From Mercurialis annua (lineage: Eukaryota; Streptophyta; Magnoliopsida; Malpighiales; Euphorbiaceae), in the NCBI RefSeq assembly GCF_937616625.2, contig NC_065571.1, positions 13,084,501 through 13,148,500 on the forward strand: DNA of 64,000 nt, in the 5' to 3' direction. Below, piece after piece: positions 1-12,486 of the stretch. The position numbers were made by a program, and so were the translations under genes. The first letter of the stretch is position 1; each line of letters starts with the position of its first letter. The notes under the pieces are model-generated. The model was not told the origin of the DNA, ran no database searches, and saw only the letters and a program-made list of their open reading frames with translations.

Positions 1-323
1 TATATGGTTTATAGTTAATGTCTGTTGTGTATATGAGGTCTGGCTACAATAATTATCACGGAGGTAAATTCCCGTGATGTAATTTTGACATAGTGGTTTA
101 TGCCGGGTTAATACGTTCATGATACGGAAACGATAAGTCCGAGCACGTTGTATGGTTTTACCACTGTATATAAATGTATCTTTGTTTAAATGTTGTGTTT
201 GTAAAGTCATTGTATGATTGTTTATTGCGAAAAAGTCTTAGAATTTCAGGCTTACTACGGGTTTCGGAACTATAATTCCCATTCCCTAGCGCCGGTCGCG
301 GCCCTCGATTTTGGGTCGTGACA
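1..323 (+). repeat. 5' LTR of the outer element, 3' part only
   Basis: This matches the last 323 bases of the 3' LTR at 16357-16679 and ends in tgaca at 323. It is followed five bases later by the primer binding site. The rest of the LTR lies upstream of the window. Confidence 0.92.
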
Positions 324-327
324 AAGG

Positions 328-339
328 TGGTATCAGAGC
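328..339 (+). other. primer binding site, tRNA-iMet type
   Basis: The sequence tggtatcagagc is complementary to the 3' end of plant initiator tRNA-Met. It lies four bases after the LTR end, the usual place for minus-strand DNA priming in plant Ty1/copia and many Ty3/gypsy elements. Confidence 0.9.
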
Positions 340-3300
340 AGTTGGTCCATTTACCACTGCCAGTCTGTGAAAAGTGTCTGTTGGACCCTAAGTACCTAGG
401 AACTACTGCAGCGTACAGAGTCGAGCCTTATTGATTATATGTGTCTGATTGAATTTGCTTGATGTTATAGGCCGTCTATTGCCGAGTGGAACGCGTGTGT
501 GTGAGATTGCTTAAGTGATTAAGTGAATGTGATATGATTAGATAATTAGTCAAGCTTTAAGTTAGATGGTGCATATCATATATTAAATTATTGGATATTG
601 TGGAAAAATGGTTGGGACAGTATCACATGATTAAGTATTGTTCTTGTTCAGCATATCTGAGGAAAATGGAGCTCAGCTACATGTTGTGTCAGAAGAGGAG
701 GAAGCGCCTCCTATTTATAAAATGGATTTCATGTAGATACTGACAGACTATCAAAGATATGTCAGGATGAATGTATATTAGACATTAAAGGATCCTTTGT
801 AACTCAAGGTATAACTATTTTCCCGAAAATGGAAGTTAGTAAGGACAGTGAGAAAGACCCATCCGAAGAGGAAGCACTATGAGAGATTAACCGTGGGTAC
901 ATCAGGGGTTTAGGACCCGACTTTGCTAAGACTATACGACGATGTACCTGAGTATTTTGGATCACTGTCTGCTAGAGCTCGTCGGATAGTCAGCGACCAT
1001 GAGTGGAATGACGATTCCATTTCACCTTTCTTCTTTTGACGTGAGAGACCAACATTTCTTTTTCATAGGAATCTGTTCCTAGTATTTGGCATAACCCTGC
1101 AATTTTGCACAGAGGTAGAGGCAATGCTAGATGCGCTAGAGGACACAGATATGGCATTGTGACCCGAGAAAGGGGTGAGTCCAGTCAGACACCCCCAAAT
1201 ACGAAATGATTTTTATGCCTATGTGCCAAATGTGTTTATGTGATTAAAATGTCTGTATTATTTTGTTTATTATGTGATCGATTAATATGGCATGCATTAA
1301 TAGAATTGTGTATTGTTAGGATAATGCATATAGAGATAGATTGAGAAACCCGCGCATATATGCTTTATCCTAAACATAGTTACTTATACGATACTTAAAA
1401 TTAAGAATGCATAAAATACATAACATACATAATATATACGGCGTGAAACGTAATCCCCTATATTACGTTTCTATTACCACAAGGATAGTAAACGATATCT
1501 GAGAAAGTATACTATGAAAGATTGACACGTAAGCCTAAGGGCTTCGTGAGATAAGAATATGATCGAGATGGTGAACTATAGAGATGGATGAGTATTAAAA
1601 GACGAGGAATGGGATATTCGTTTAGCTATGCTAGAAGAGGATAGCATTGACTATAAAACACTTAGATAAGTGTTAAAGGATAACGAAAATTTCAATATTA
1701 AAATCATAATAAACCCAATAAATTATAATGAAAAGCCATTAATGTCGCAAGGTGTGTAGTCTGGATGGACTTACTATTTTTCCAAGATACGAAAATCTTG
1801 TGATTTTAAATAGTGCAATTGTGCTCAGACCTTGCATATGATACATCATGATCATGTTAGCAATGCATACAAAAAAAAATGATTTTCAAAAATATAGAGC
1901 ATGCATCATATTTATTTAAACATCAAAGAAAACGTGATTTTATCGAGCAACTCTTTAGTGATGAGAGATGTCATCACTCTGAGCTACAATTGTACTAATG
2001 TTTTTAAACAATTTAAAACAAAAGTATTTAATCGAAAGAAAAGTTTGAAAGACTGGCCAGTCAAAGATGTTTGAAAAGTGTTTTGTTTTGTAAGAAACTC
2101 AGATGTAAAGCCATGCGACAATAATAATAAAAGATTCTTGACCAACAAGAATGAATATATATGATAAAACACATCCCAATATAAGCATTGAGCCCTAATA
2201 ATAATAAGATAATATCGAGATAATCGATGCAAGGCATGAAATATATCGATAAGGTACCCATGATTGGTACTTACCCAGGAATGAGATGGGGTAGACATAA
2301 AAAGTGTACATCGAAAAGAAAATAAAACATAAAAGACCCGAAGCGAATACGGGCCATGGGAAATACCATGTAAGGATGAGAACAATCGAATAATACGTGT
2401 ATAACGCCTAGTACTCGATAAGAACACAAACGTGGAAGGAGCAGATCGTAGTAAGGTAGTCTGACAGAAAGACACCTAATATGAAGAGTGAAGAAGTAAG
2501 ATAAGAGGATATGAATTCGGAATAACCGCAAACAAAAAGAGTCAAATGTAAGAGTTCGACATAAGTCTAAGGTCGACCTTACTGATAGATTAGATGTCAG
2601 TAAGAGTCTGATATAAAGATATACGCACGATCAAGGGTGCAATACGGCAACGGATGCGAGAAGGGAGTAGGTTTACCTCCTATCGATAGACGATATTGGA
2701 GATATCGAAACAAGAAGTACAAGATGATCGAAAAATACGATAAAACGAAGATAATAACTTCAACGTACGATGGTAAAGGAATTAATAGTCATGTACAACA
2801 TGTACATTGGAGTGAGATGGATAAAGTGATTGAGAAGCATTGGAATAGGAACAATGAAATAATCAAGAAACATAATAAGGAAAGGAAAGGATTACATCGA
2901 ACAATGGTAAAGGTATTACCAATCAAATGTGGGCGATTGAAGTGAAAAGATCGAGAGATAAGAGTTGCGCCATAAAAGATGAATGTGGTACATGTTAAAG
3001 GATGTATTGAGAGCATTCAACTTCATGAGATTCAACACTAGAGGACCATGAAGTGTGCTATTGGCATAAAAGGAAAGATTTCCTATATACCATCAAGCTT
3101 TGACAAGGATATCAAACGAACGATCGTATAAATCTAACTGTTGACTAAATTAGTAAGTAAATGGTTAACTAGAGTGTCGCATCAAAAGTGTAAAATAAAA
3201 AGATAAGTATAGACGTGATCGGATACGAGATAGATGAGCAACGTCAAGGAGAATGACGTCGGATTCCGATAAACTTTAAAGGTTTATACGATGCAAGACA

Positions 3301-3849
3301 TATATGAAAACTATCAAGGATAGTACAGCCTAACAAGAAAATGTTAGGGTTAAGATTAAGATTTGAGAAATGATTGAAAGGAGACCGATAGAATTATTAT
3401 GGAATAATAATTCATCGCAAATAACGAAGAACATAAACGACTAAAGGACAAGGAAAGACATAGTTTGGGAATAAGAAATATATGTTTATAATGACATATC
3501 GAGAGATGGATTGAGATTAAGAAGGAGAACCAAAAGAACGACGTTAGTTGCGTATAAGATAAGTGATACGCATTGTTTGGATCAGACAAACACGGCAACC
3601 CGAACATGGAAAGGAACGTTTTAAGATAAAGTGAAGGATTCAACCTTATACTTATTCCAAAAGTATAAGTGAACGTTAAATGTGAACGACAAAGGATTAT
3701 CAGAAAAAAAGATGAAGTCAGAATTTGCAACAACCAAACATGGTTCTAAATTGGTCACAAGGCTATGTTTCCGTCGAAATTCAGACCTCGAAACCTGATT
3801 ATTTTTTAATCGAAATCAATGGATATAAGTAAATAATATTGCATATATC
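340..3849 (+). other. internal region of the outer LTR element, no intact coding sequence
   Basis: No long reading frame is supported. Frames of 60-165 codons occur on both strands but resemble no retroelement domain. At about 1110-1210 a plus-strand frame reads as an Arg/Gly-rich stretch followed by TREPG-like and SSQTPPN-like residues and a stop, compatible with a degraded gag C-terminus. The remainder is AT-rich filler of the kind found in large retrotransposon derivatives. Confidence 0.6.
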
Positions 3850-4377
3850 TATTGGCAATTAATCGCAAGTGTACGATATCGCTCAAGTAATATAACTTGG
3901 AAGACCAAGTATCGATCCCACAGAGACAATGGACTTAATCACTAATTTCAAATATTCTTTAATCGGCTAGCTAGAAAAAATCAATAGGGTTTTGTAATTT
4001 AATTAAACTAATATAAACTGAAAACAAATAATAAAATAGGGTTTAAAACAATAAGATTAAAAAGTTCAAGGATTGATAATCCCAAATAAATAAGTAAAAT
4101 TATGGAATAGGATTTCTTAGTGATTTTATCGCAAATCGAGCTATTCTAAAGCACCGAATCCCGCCCTCTCAAGCCTCAAAGATCCGAATAAAATCACAAC
4201 CTAATTAACTAACCAATTATTAACTCGCTCTCACGATATTAAAAATGAATTAAATAATCAAATTATAATTATGAAGCAAACTCAACGACTACCTAAATTC
4301 CAACCCGCTCTCACGGCGTTTTTCTTTAAGTTCTTAATTATCTATGTCTATTTAATTAACAATCTCTCAATTAGTTA

Positions 4378-7271
4378 TGTAATATCCCGTAAAAAAAAAA
4401 AATTTAGGCTTTTTCCGTCGAGCTTTTGGTAATCAATTGAGTCGTTCGGTAATTAGGTCGTGCTTCAATTCGCGTTTGTTTTGATTCAACCGAGTTGGTC
4501 CATGAATTAATTATATCCATCGAATCCAGTAGGCCCATGATGTATTAATAAATTGGCCCACGCCAATGTGTAAGCTTTGGCATGCAAGTATAGTTTTAAG
4601 CCCATGCAAATACTCTTGCAATTCAGCAGACCCTAAACACTTGAATTCTTTTAAACCAGTTACGTATTATTTTCTTTTTCATTCGTTCTGTTTATGGAAA
4701 ACCCTAAATATCAAACAAACCCTAGCCGACTCTCCTTAGACTTTACATCACTGAAGGCATACGTTCCATCCCTTTCCTTTGCTTTGAATCGGTAAGCTTT
4801 CATCCCTTCTTTCCTTGTTTTATTCGATATCGTCACGTTCCGTTTCTTAGCTCGTTCTCGTTCGTTTTAGCATCAAACTGGGATCTGTCTCGTCTCAACT
4901 GTAGTAGACACATTCCTCTACAATCCCAAGTTTGAAAATCGTATTTTGGTACGTTATTCCCTCCGCACTAAGCGCCGTCGTTTACTGCCGTTGATTTCAT
5001 TTGTTTTACTGATGTTATTTATGTTTTGCTAAGTCTATAACTGACTAGGGAGGGGGTTTGATAACTGAATTACATTTAGATTGAGTTTAATTCCGTTGTT
5101 TATGATGTTGAGTTTCAGTTTCGTATTTAAAATAGTTGAGCAGTTGCTCTTGTTCTTGGTTCATTCCATACATTATTCTGTTGGATGCTCTTGTTTATTG
5201 TTCATGGTTATGGTTTGGTTATGGGTTGTAATAAATTGTTCATGTTTCCTTGGATTTGAATTTGGTGATTGTTATGAATTATGTGGTCTGAAGCAAAGGA
5301 TTGCTTCTAACAGTTTGGAGCTAGTTTTTGGCTTCTGTTCTAATTGTATTGTTATTATTATGGCGGGAAATGTTGGTAATTAAATTAGGTGTTTTGCTTG
5401 TCCACTATTTCAATTGTTTTGGTCATTTGATAATTCATTTATGATTAATAATTCAATTACGTGGTTACTGCAATAAGTTGGAAGTGTAGTGCTTGATTTA
5501 TTCATTATGGAAATGAGATGTTTGGCTTTCTTCATTTTGATTAAACTAAATAAAACAATATCTCTTAATCTAAAGTTTTAATTTGGTTAAATATCGATTT
5601 TAAAACAGGACTTTCGAATATCGTTTTAAATTGCTAAATTGTTAATTGTTGGCACTATTTTAAATCTGAAAAATATTGTTATTTTATTTATAATTGGCTT
5701 GGTATTAATAATTATACTCTGAAAACGATAATTATTTTATAGCCTAAATTCATATAATTACTTGGGTGATTATTGTTTAATTTGAACTTTGGCTTGACGT
5801 GCCAATTTGACTAATTTACATTTTAGCTTCAATTTTTTTTTTTTTTTTAACTTATTTTAGTTAAGTAAATTGTCGGTAACTATTGGTTACTTGAGTTTTA
5901 AGCTATTGAGTTCCGTTTTAATATTCAATTATTATTTCATCAAAAAGTACTAATCTTTAATTATAAACTATGGTTTATAATTTTGATAAAATATTTGGGT
6001 CGGGTTAGACTTGGGTCGCCCGACATGCGAGGTAGCTTGGTAGTTATCGGTAACTCGGCTAACCCACTATTTGGAAATTGATTTAATTTATTAATTAAAT
6101 ATAATTTAAATAATATTCTTTCCGAAACGGATTTTAAAGCGAGAACTCAATAGACTTGTATTGTTTGGATATTATAATTGATTTGGTATTTGTGTTTTCT
6201 ATGGATTGTTTTACCATGATTTGTTGTTCGTGCTAGTCTTATGTGGTGTCTAGTACTCTATAGAGTTAGGGTCCATTTTAATAATTATTTATATTGTTTA
6301 GACTCGTCGACCGTTCGTGCTTTGGAGACGAATCAGAACTAGTTGCTTGCCAGGTTATCACGTGGATTAGCAAGCAGTGAGTTTATATTTACTATTTACC
6401 GCTTTATTAAGTAAATTGTTATTTTAATATTAAATATATATACTGTACGTATATTTCGAACTGTTTTTATATTATGGCTCTTAGTTGGAACATGCTACCT
6501 AATGGGCATCATTAGGACTGCGTGCGCACCGGTATTGATCTGGGTAAGGTATATATGGAAATGTGGTAACTCGATGTGAGCATAGCTCTCGGGACCAGGT
6601 AGAGTAACTCGGTGTAGCTCAGCTCTCGGGACTCTGGTATAAGTGTGGTCAGTGGTAACTCGGTGTAGCTCAGCTCTCGGGACCAGACCTATTGGATTAT
6701 TATTATTTAGAATTGTGGATTAGGGTTCCAACTATTATTCGTAATATCGTTATTAAATGTTTTAAACGGTTTTAAAGGTTTTCCACTTAATAAATATAGA
6801 TAGTGGTATAACTCATCTCAGTATATCTGACCCCGTTGTTTTTCCCAATTTTTCCCAGGGTTATGATCTGAGAGAGTCTGGTGATCTCCGCATTTACTTT
6901 TCTCGGAGGTTCCTTTTATTTTTAATAAACTGTAAAACTGTTTATTCGTAGACCGCAGTAGTAACTAGACGTCTTTATTATTATTAGACAATTTGTCGGA
7001 TTGGTTCGACTGGTTATATTGCTTGGGCATGTTATATTATTTACATTGGTTTATGATAAATCTATTTTAGATTTCGAATTGGATAAGCATGTTATATTAA
7101 TGTTGAATATTATAATTGCTAGATTTAGGCTGAAGTCTCGGTTGCCCCCGAGCATTGGTTTTCTGCAGGTTTATGTGTTTATATTGTTAATTGAAAGGCT
7201 AGCTACGGGTTTTGGTACTACATTACCCATACCCTAGCGCCGGTCGCGATTCATGAAATTGGGTCGTGACA
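4378..7271 (+). mobile_element. solo LTR, gypsy, inserted in the 3' LTR of the nested element
   Basis: This is a 2894-bp sequence starting tgtaatatcccg and ending gggtcgtgaca. It is bounded by the 5-bp duplication agtta (4373-4377 and 7272-7276). The uninterrupted sister LTR at about 11387-11397 shows the empty site. The termini and a minisatellite (6565-6684) mirror those of the outer element's LTR, so it is a related but distinct family. It was left by recombination between two LTRs. Open frames at 5081-5383 and 7001-7237 are not gene-like. Confidence 0.93.
6565..6684 (+). repeat. LTR minisatellite, three units of GGTAACTCGGT...CTCGGGAC
   Basis: Three imperfect units read roughly ggtaactcggtgtagctcag then ctctcgggacc, spaced 30-55 bp. 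A sister array occurs in the outer element's 3' LTR at 15787-15956. Confidence 0.85.
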
Positions 7272-7799
7272 AGTTAACTAAACACAAACTCATGAACTAA
7301 GTAGCTAATTTAATCCAAGCAATAAGATTAATAATTAAGACACGAATTAATACTAATCCATCCAATCCAAATAATTACCAATTTATAAGTTCATATCAAC
7401 CCTCGAACAAGGGTTTTAGTTACACATATTAAAACTGAAACAAAACAAGAAGGATGATGAAGAAGAAAGTATAATTAAACAATAAATACCGGAGTTGTCA
7501 ATTTCGGAAAGAATCATCTTGATTAAACTTGAAATCTTCAACAATCGTCTTGCAGAAACTAATTATAAACTACTTATAAACTGCTGGAAAAAACTAAACT
7601 AAAAGCTATTTAATAAAAACTAAACTATAACTAATGTAATCTAATGTCTAATCTATTGATTGATTTTCTAACTAATGCTATTACAATGCCTTTATATAGT
7701 GGAGGTAGTCCATGAATAATAAAATAACTCCAAATACAAGTCGGAATTGGATTAGGATTTGCGTTGAAGTTGAAATAGGAGAAGAATCCAATTCGAACA

Positions 7800-7960
7800 C
7801 TGATTCAGCCCTTTTTCTCATGTCTCGTTTGAGAAAATGCATGTCTCGTTCGAGACATGACTTAATTTGAAGTTTCGATGCTTTTTTCGTTCGAAAAACA
7901 ACTCTCTGTGAGCAAAATTCGAAGGTCTCGTTCGAGACCTTAAATTCTCGTTCGAGACCC
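7800..7960. repeat. cluster of short inverted repeats (tctcgttcgaga) in LTR
   Basis: Several copies of a palindrome-like core occur: catgtctcg-tt-cgagacatg at about 7840-7859, aggtctcg-tt-cgagacct at 7923-7940, and half-degenerate versions at 7823-7834 and 7947-7958. The same cluster is present in the sister LTR at about 11930-12075. Confidence 0.85.
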
Positions 7961-9260
7961 AATTCCAGCTGCACAACTGCTAATTTCAAAACTTCATAAC
8001 TCGATGTAGAAAACTCCAAATGAGTCGGTTCTTGAAGCGCTGGAAAGATTAGAATGTCTACTTTATTTCTTATGAAGAACATAAAGTCATTTGAAATCTT
8101 TAACTGCTCCAAAATTGTCAATGAATGCTTCGGGGTCAGATTTTCTTGTGTGCAAATGTGCTTTCTTCATTCCCAAGTTTCACGACTTCGATCTAATCCA
8201 CGATTTATACTCTTTATTGCTCAAAACGCTCCATAATCACTAAATAATCCTTGAAACACTAACACACACCATAAAGTATAAAAACACTAAATAATGTATG
8301 AATAATACTATAAAAGCGATTAAAGATGCGTAGAAACGACTCGGAATATAGGAGTAATTTTACTCCTATCAAACATCCTCACACTTACCCTTTGCTTGTC
8401 CTCAAGCAAGAAATAAATCTTACTCTACAAAATATGTGAGAAAACTTGGCACAATCTTAACAATAAATCAATAATAGAAATCCCTGAAACCTATGAACAA
8501 TATAAAAACAAAACTTCTAAAACCGACAACTAAATAGTGATGCAATCAAATAACAATAATAATTTATGACATAATTCAATATAACAAAGGTTACTAACTC
8601 ATTAGTACAAGGTCAAATTGAATCACACTTCAAGTTTCACTATCACTCGCGGGACATGGAAAATAATCAATTTCTCACTTAGGCAAATCATAGCACAATT
8701 TAGTAAAAACTAAGCTAATGGCATCAATATATCAACAAGTAGGGTATATAACAAAGAAAAGCTCACAATTGAAAACATGAATACTCACCATAAGCTTGCT
8801 CATAGTCCCGGACTCCGCTACTTGATTCGGTAATCAACAAAAATCATATGGTCTTTTATTGGGGTTGTAACGTGGTTAAGGTAAAATGTAGGTAAAAAGG
8901 ACAAAAATAAAGACTAAATATCAACTTAATAAACTATTTATTACTACTATTAACTTCTAGGTTGATCTAACTCCGGTTTTGCGTTTATGTGAACTTTTAA
9001 CTTTCTTTTCTTTTTGAGATACGCTTTTCTTATTGCTTTTTACAATCTCAGAATTTTTTTTTTCTTTTGAAACTTTTGCTTGCAAATTTCTATCTTTTTT
9101 TTCTTTTTCAATCTTTTTTCAAGGCGTAACTTTAAATTTTAAGCACAATGTAGTTCACTTTCTCTTTTCACTAATCTTGAGTTATTAATCACCTATATTC
9201 ATCATAATCATAACAAATAATATATCAAGTCGATAAGGTAAACAAAAGATGTAAAACATA

Positions 9261-9404
9261 GAACGGTAAAGGGTAAAATATGGTAAAAACAATAAAAAGG
9301 CTTAAGGCTCAAATTGGTGTAATCTAGGGGTAGAACGGTAAAGGGTAAAATATGGTAAAAACAATAAAAAGGCTTAAGGCTCAAATTGGTGTAATCTAGG
9401 GGAT
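9261..9404. repeat. 72-bp tandem duplication
   Basis: A unit starting gaacggtaaagggtaaaat at 9261 is repeated at 9333 with essentially no change. It includes aataaaaaggcttaaggctc and ends near ctagggg. It is a very recent or conserved duplication inside the element interior. Confidence 0.9.
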
Positions 9405-10269
9405 AAAGGGTAGTCTATTTAAGTGGTTTAAAAGAAAGGTTATACCTAATTGCCATAATCATCTAATTGTTGAAAACTCAATCGTGTAACTTTAAACGGA
9501 CACCGAGCAAGTTCTAGGAATAAAACATGAAATCAACACTCACAACAAGGAAATTAAGCTCAGAACTCTCAAAAGTGTGTAGTGTTATGTCATAAACTTA
9601 ATTCCTACAAAAATTATGCTACTTATGCCAAAAGTTTAAAAACGACTATACAAATAAACAATCGACATGTCATGAGTCCGCATCAAGTTATTCAATTATG
9701 TTTCAACGATTTGAACAAGTCTAATTTTTGAATTCACCCTCGTTTAATCGGATTATGTCAACGAATTATTAAATCATGAAGCAAGCATCGCTTATCAATT
9801 GTCGAATTAAGAAGTCGCGTTTATACATTCATTGATTTGGGAAAATCTAAAATTGACAAATTTAAAAGATAACACCAAATCAACTAACACTTTTTTTCAT
9901 AATTGAAAGACAAAGATTTAAAGCGATACAAGGCATTGTAAAAAACTACGACTATCCTAAAACACCCTAATACAATCTACTAAAGCATGAAAACACAAGA
10001 AAAACAAACTAAAAAAAACAAACTAAACCTAAGAAAACATAAATAAACAAACAATAATAAATAAATAAAAATCCTAACTAAACGATATGTTTTTCCCCCA
10101 TCCTCACACTATTTCATGCAATGTCCTCAGTGTAATGAAATAATAAAAAAAATTGAAAAACATGAGTGTAAGATGAAAGGAAAATAATACCTCTTGGGAT
10201 TGCCTCCCAAGTGCGCTTTAGTTAGAGTCTAAAGCTAGACTCTTCGCATAAGGTTGCTAAAAATAAAAT

Positions 10270-10698
10270 CTAACATGAGGAAGCCGTCTTGGTAGCATCT
10301 TCTCCCTTTTTTTTCTTGTGTGCAAATGTGCTTTCTTCAATCCCATTCCAATTTTGCTGAAAATCCGGTGATTGTTGTGGTTCATTATCAAAGTTGGAAT
10401 TGAAATCCCATTCGTTTTGATGTGGGTGATAACTTGAATTAAAGTTCAAATTTTCATTGAAGTTCTCCCAAGTATCGTTCCAACCATAAGTTTCACTAGC
10501 TTGCCATTGATCGCCCATATAGTTGGCATGTCCATTCCAATCTGGATAGAGTACATGACAGTCAGCTCGAGTATGACCAAAATCCCCACAAATTTCACAG
10601 TTATACTGAAAATTTTGGTACTGCATATAATTTTGAATCCATGCCATTACTCTTTCCAAAATAGGTACACCAAAAACAAATTGAGAAAAAACCAACAA
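10270..10698 (-). CDS. gag-like protein with a CCHC zinc knuckle, retroelement
   Basis: This is a 142-codon frame on the coding strand of the nested element, starting about 165 bases downstream of its primer site. A single retroviral-type zinc knuckle is present near residues 34-47 (C-E-I-C-G-D-F-G-H-T-R-A-D-C, the CX2CX4HX4C pattern). After it comes a long Asn/Trp/Gln/Phe-rich low-complexity tail and a basic KKKK stretch near the C-terminus. Such knuckles bind nucleic acid in gag nucleocapsids. Protease, reverse transcriptase, RNase H and integrase are absent. The start codon is uncertain: the frame may be the truncated C-terminus of a larger gag. It is retroelement coding, not a host gene. 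Confidence 0.7.
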   Translation of the reverse strand: MLVFSQFVFGVPILERVMAWIQNYMQYQNFQYNCEICGDFGHTRADCHVLYPDWNGHANYMGDQWQASETYGWNDTWENFNENLNFNSSYHPHQNEWDFNSNFDNEPQQSPDFQQNWNGIEESTFAHKKKKGEDATKTASSC

Positions 10699-10838
10699 AT
10701 ATCAAATTTCCTGCACACCCAAAAACAAGAACACCCCACGTAAAATCCAATAAACACAAAAAAAATAAAAATAAAAACAGAAAATAAAAGCTAACACAAT
10801 CAAGAATATAATACTCTTAATTTATTAAATACGCAATT

Positions 10839-10857
10839 GTCCCCGGCAACGGCGCCA
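10839..10857 (-). other. primer binding site, tRNA-Asp type
   Basis: On the minus strand this reads tggcgccgttgccggggac, the primer site typical of Athila/Tat-type plant retrotransposons. It lies a few bases inside the LTR at 10864. Confidence 0.88.
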
Positions 10858-10863
10858 AAAACT

Positions 10864-12486
10864 TGTTGGCAATTAATCGCAAGTGTACGATATCGCTCAA
10901 GTAATATAACTTGGAAGACCAAGTATCGATCCCACAGAGACAATGGACTTAATCACTAATTTCAAATATTCTTTAATCGGCTAGCTAGAAAAAATCAATA
11001 GGGTTTTGTAATTTAATTAAACTAATATAAACTGAAAACAAATAATAAAATAGGGTTTAAAACAATAAGATTAAAAAGTTCAAGGATTGATAATCCCAAA
11101 TAAATAAGTAAAATTATGGAATAGGATTTCTTAGTGATTTTATCGCGAATCGAGCTATTCTAAAACACCGAATCCCGCCCTCTCAAGCCTCAAAGATCCG
11201 AATAAAATCACAACCTAATTAACTAACCAATTATTAACTCGCTCTCACGATATTAAAACTGAATTAAATAATCAAATTATAATTATGAAGCAAACTCAAC
11301 GACTACCTAAATTCCAACCCGCTCTCACGACGTTTTTCTTTAAGTTCTTAATTATCTATGTCTATTTAATTAACAATCTCTCAATTAGTTAACTAAACAC
11401 AAACTCATGAACTAAGTAGCTAATTTAATCCAAGCAATAAGATTAATAATTAAGACACGAATTAATACTAATCCATCCAATCCAAATAATTACCAATTTA
11501 TAAGTTCATATCAACCCTCGAACAAGGGTTTTAGTTACACATATTAAAACTGAAACAAAACAAGAAGGATGATGAAGAAGAAAGTATAATTAAACAATAA
11601 ATACCGGAGTTGTCAATTTCGGAAAGAATCGTCTTGATTAAACTTGAAATCTTCAATAATCGTCTTGCAGAAACTAATTATAAACTACTTATAAACTGCT
11701 GGAAAAAACTAAACTAAAAGCTATTTAATAAAAACTAAACTATAACTAATGTAATCTAATGTCTAATCTATTGATTGATTTTCTAACTAATGCTATTACA
11801 ATGCCTTTATATAGTGGAGGTAGTCCATGAATAATAAAATAACTCCAAATACAAGTCGAAATTGGATTAGGATTTGCGTTGAAGTTGAAATAGGAGAAGA
11901 ATCCAATTCGAACACTGATTCAGCCCTTTTTCTCATGTCTCGTTCGAGAAAATGCATGTCTCGTTCGAGACATGACTTAATTTGAAGTTTCGATGCTTTT
12001 TTCGTTCGAAAAACAACTCTCTGTGAGCAAAATTCGAAGGTCTCGTTCGAGACCTTAAATTCTCGTTCGAGACCCAATTCCAGCTGCACAACTGCTAACT
12101 TCAAAACTTCATAACTCAATGTAGAAAACTCCAAATGAGTCGGTTCTTAAACCTCTGGAAAGCTTAGGATGTCTACTTTATTTCTTATGAAGAACATAAA
12201 GTCATTTGAAATCTTTAACTGCTCCACAATTGTCAATGAATGCTTCGGGGTCAGATTTTCTTGTGTGCAAATGTGCTTTCTTCATTCCCAAGTTTCACGA
12301 CTTCGATCTAATCCACGATTTATACTCTTTATTGCTCAAAACGCTCCATAATCACTAAATAATCCTTGAAACACTAACACACACCATAAAGTATAAAAAC
12401 ACTAAATAATGTATGAATAATACTATAAAAGCGATTAAAGATGCGTAGAAACGACTCGGAATATAGGAGTAATTTTACTCCTATCA
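10864..12486 (-). repeat. 5' LTR of the nested element, intact
   Basis: It is 1623 bp and its termini on the minus strand are tgataggagt and ...attgccaaca. Open frames inside it (for example 11796-12134 minus) are shared with the sister LTR and are not genes. Confidence 0.93.

Larger units (their letters stand above)
3850..8371 (-). repeat. 3' LTR of the nested element, split by a solo LTR
   Basis: This aligns to 10864-12486 apart from the insertion at 4378-7276. Its outer edge reads tattggcaatt where the sister LTR reads tgttggcaatt, so the terminal TG has mutated. The other edge is ...actcctatca at 8371. Confidence 0.92.
8372..10863 (-). other. internal region of the nested non-autonomous element
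   Basis: It is 2492 bp between the two LTRs. Apart from the gag-like frame at 10270-10698 it is non-coding and AT-rich. It contains the 72-bp tandem duplication at 9261-9404. On the minus strand the end near 8372 carries the polypurine-side motif, and the end near 10863 carries the tRNA-Asp primer site. Confidence 0.8.
3850..12486 (-). mobile_element. non-autonomous Athila/Tat-like LTR retrotransposon, nested
   Basis: Two direct copies of an LTR flank a 2.5-kb interior: 3850-8371 (with a 2894-bp solo LTR inside it) and 10864-12486. Removing the solo LTR and one TSD copy from the first leaves 1623 bp, exactly the length of the second. The host sequence is duplicated as atatc at 3845-3849 and 12487-12491. 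Orientation is minus: the primer site (tggcgccgttgccggggac, tRNA-Asp type) lies next to the 10864 LTR. The region beside the 8371 LTR reads on the minus strand 'gaggacaagcaaagggtaag', the usual polypurine side of this group. By eye the LTRs differ at roughly 20 sites. The interior codes only a zinc-knuckle gag-like protein, so movement must have used enzymes supplied in trans. Confidence 0.92.

Noticed and set aside
1984..2531. Overlapping minus-strand open frames including one of 163 codons
   Set aside because: They lie inside the outer retrotransposon, opposite its coding strand. They show Tyr/Leu/Ser-rich AT-driven composition and no domain. They overlap in two frames.
2637..2945. 102-codon plus-strand frame in the outer element
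   Set aside because: Lys/Asn-rich with no retroelement motif and no homologue recognised. Chance frame is the simpler reading.
7681..8236. Open frames in the nested element's LTR (also 11796-12351)
   Set aside because: They are duplicated only because the LTR is duplicated, carry a truncating difference between copies and overlap on opposite strands.
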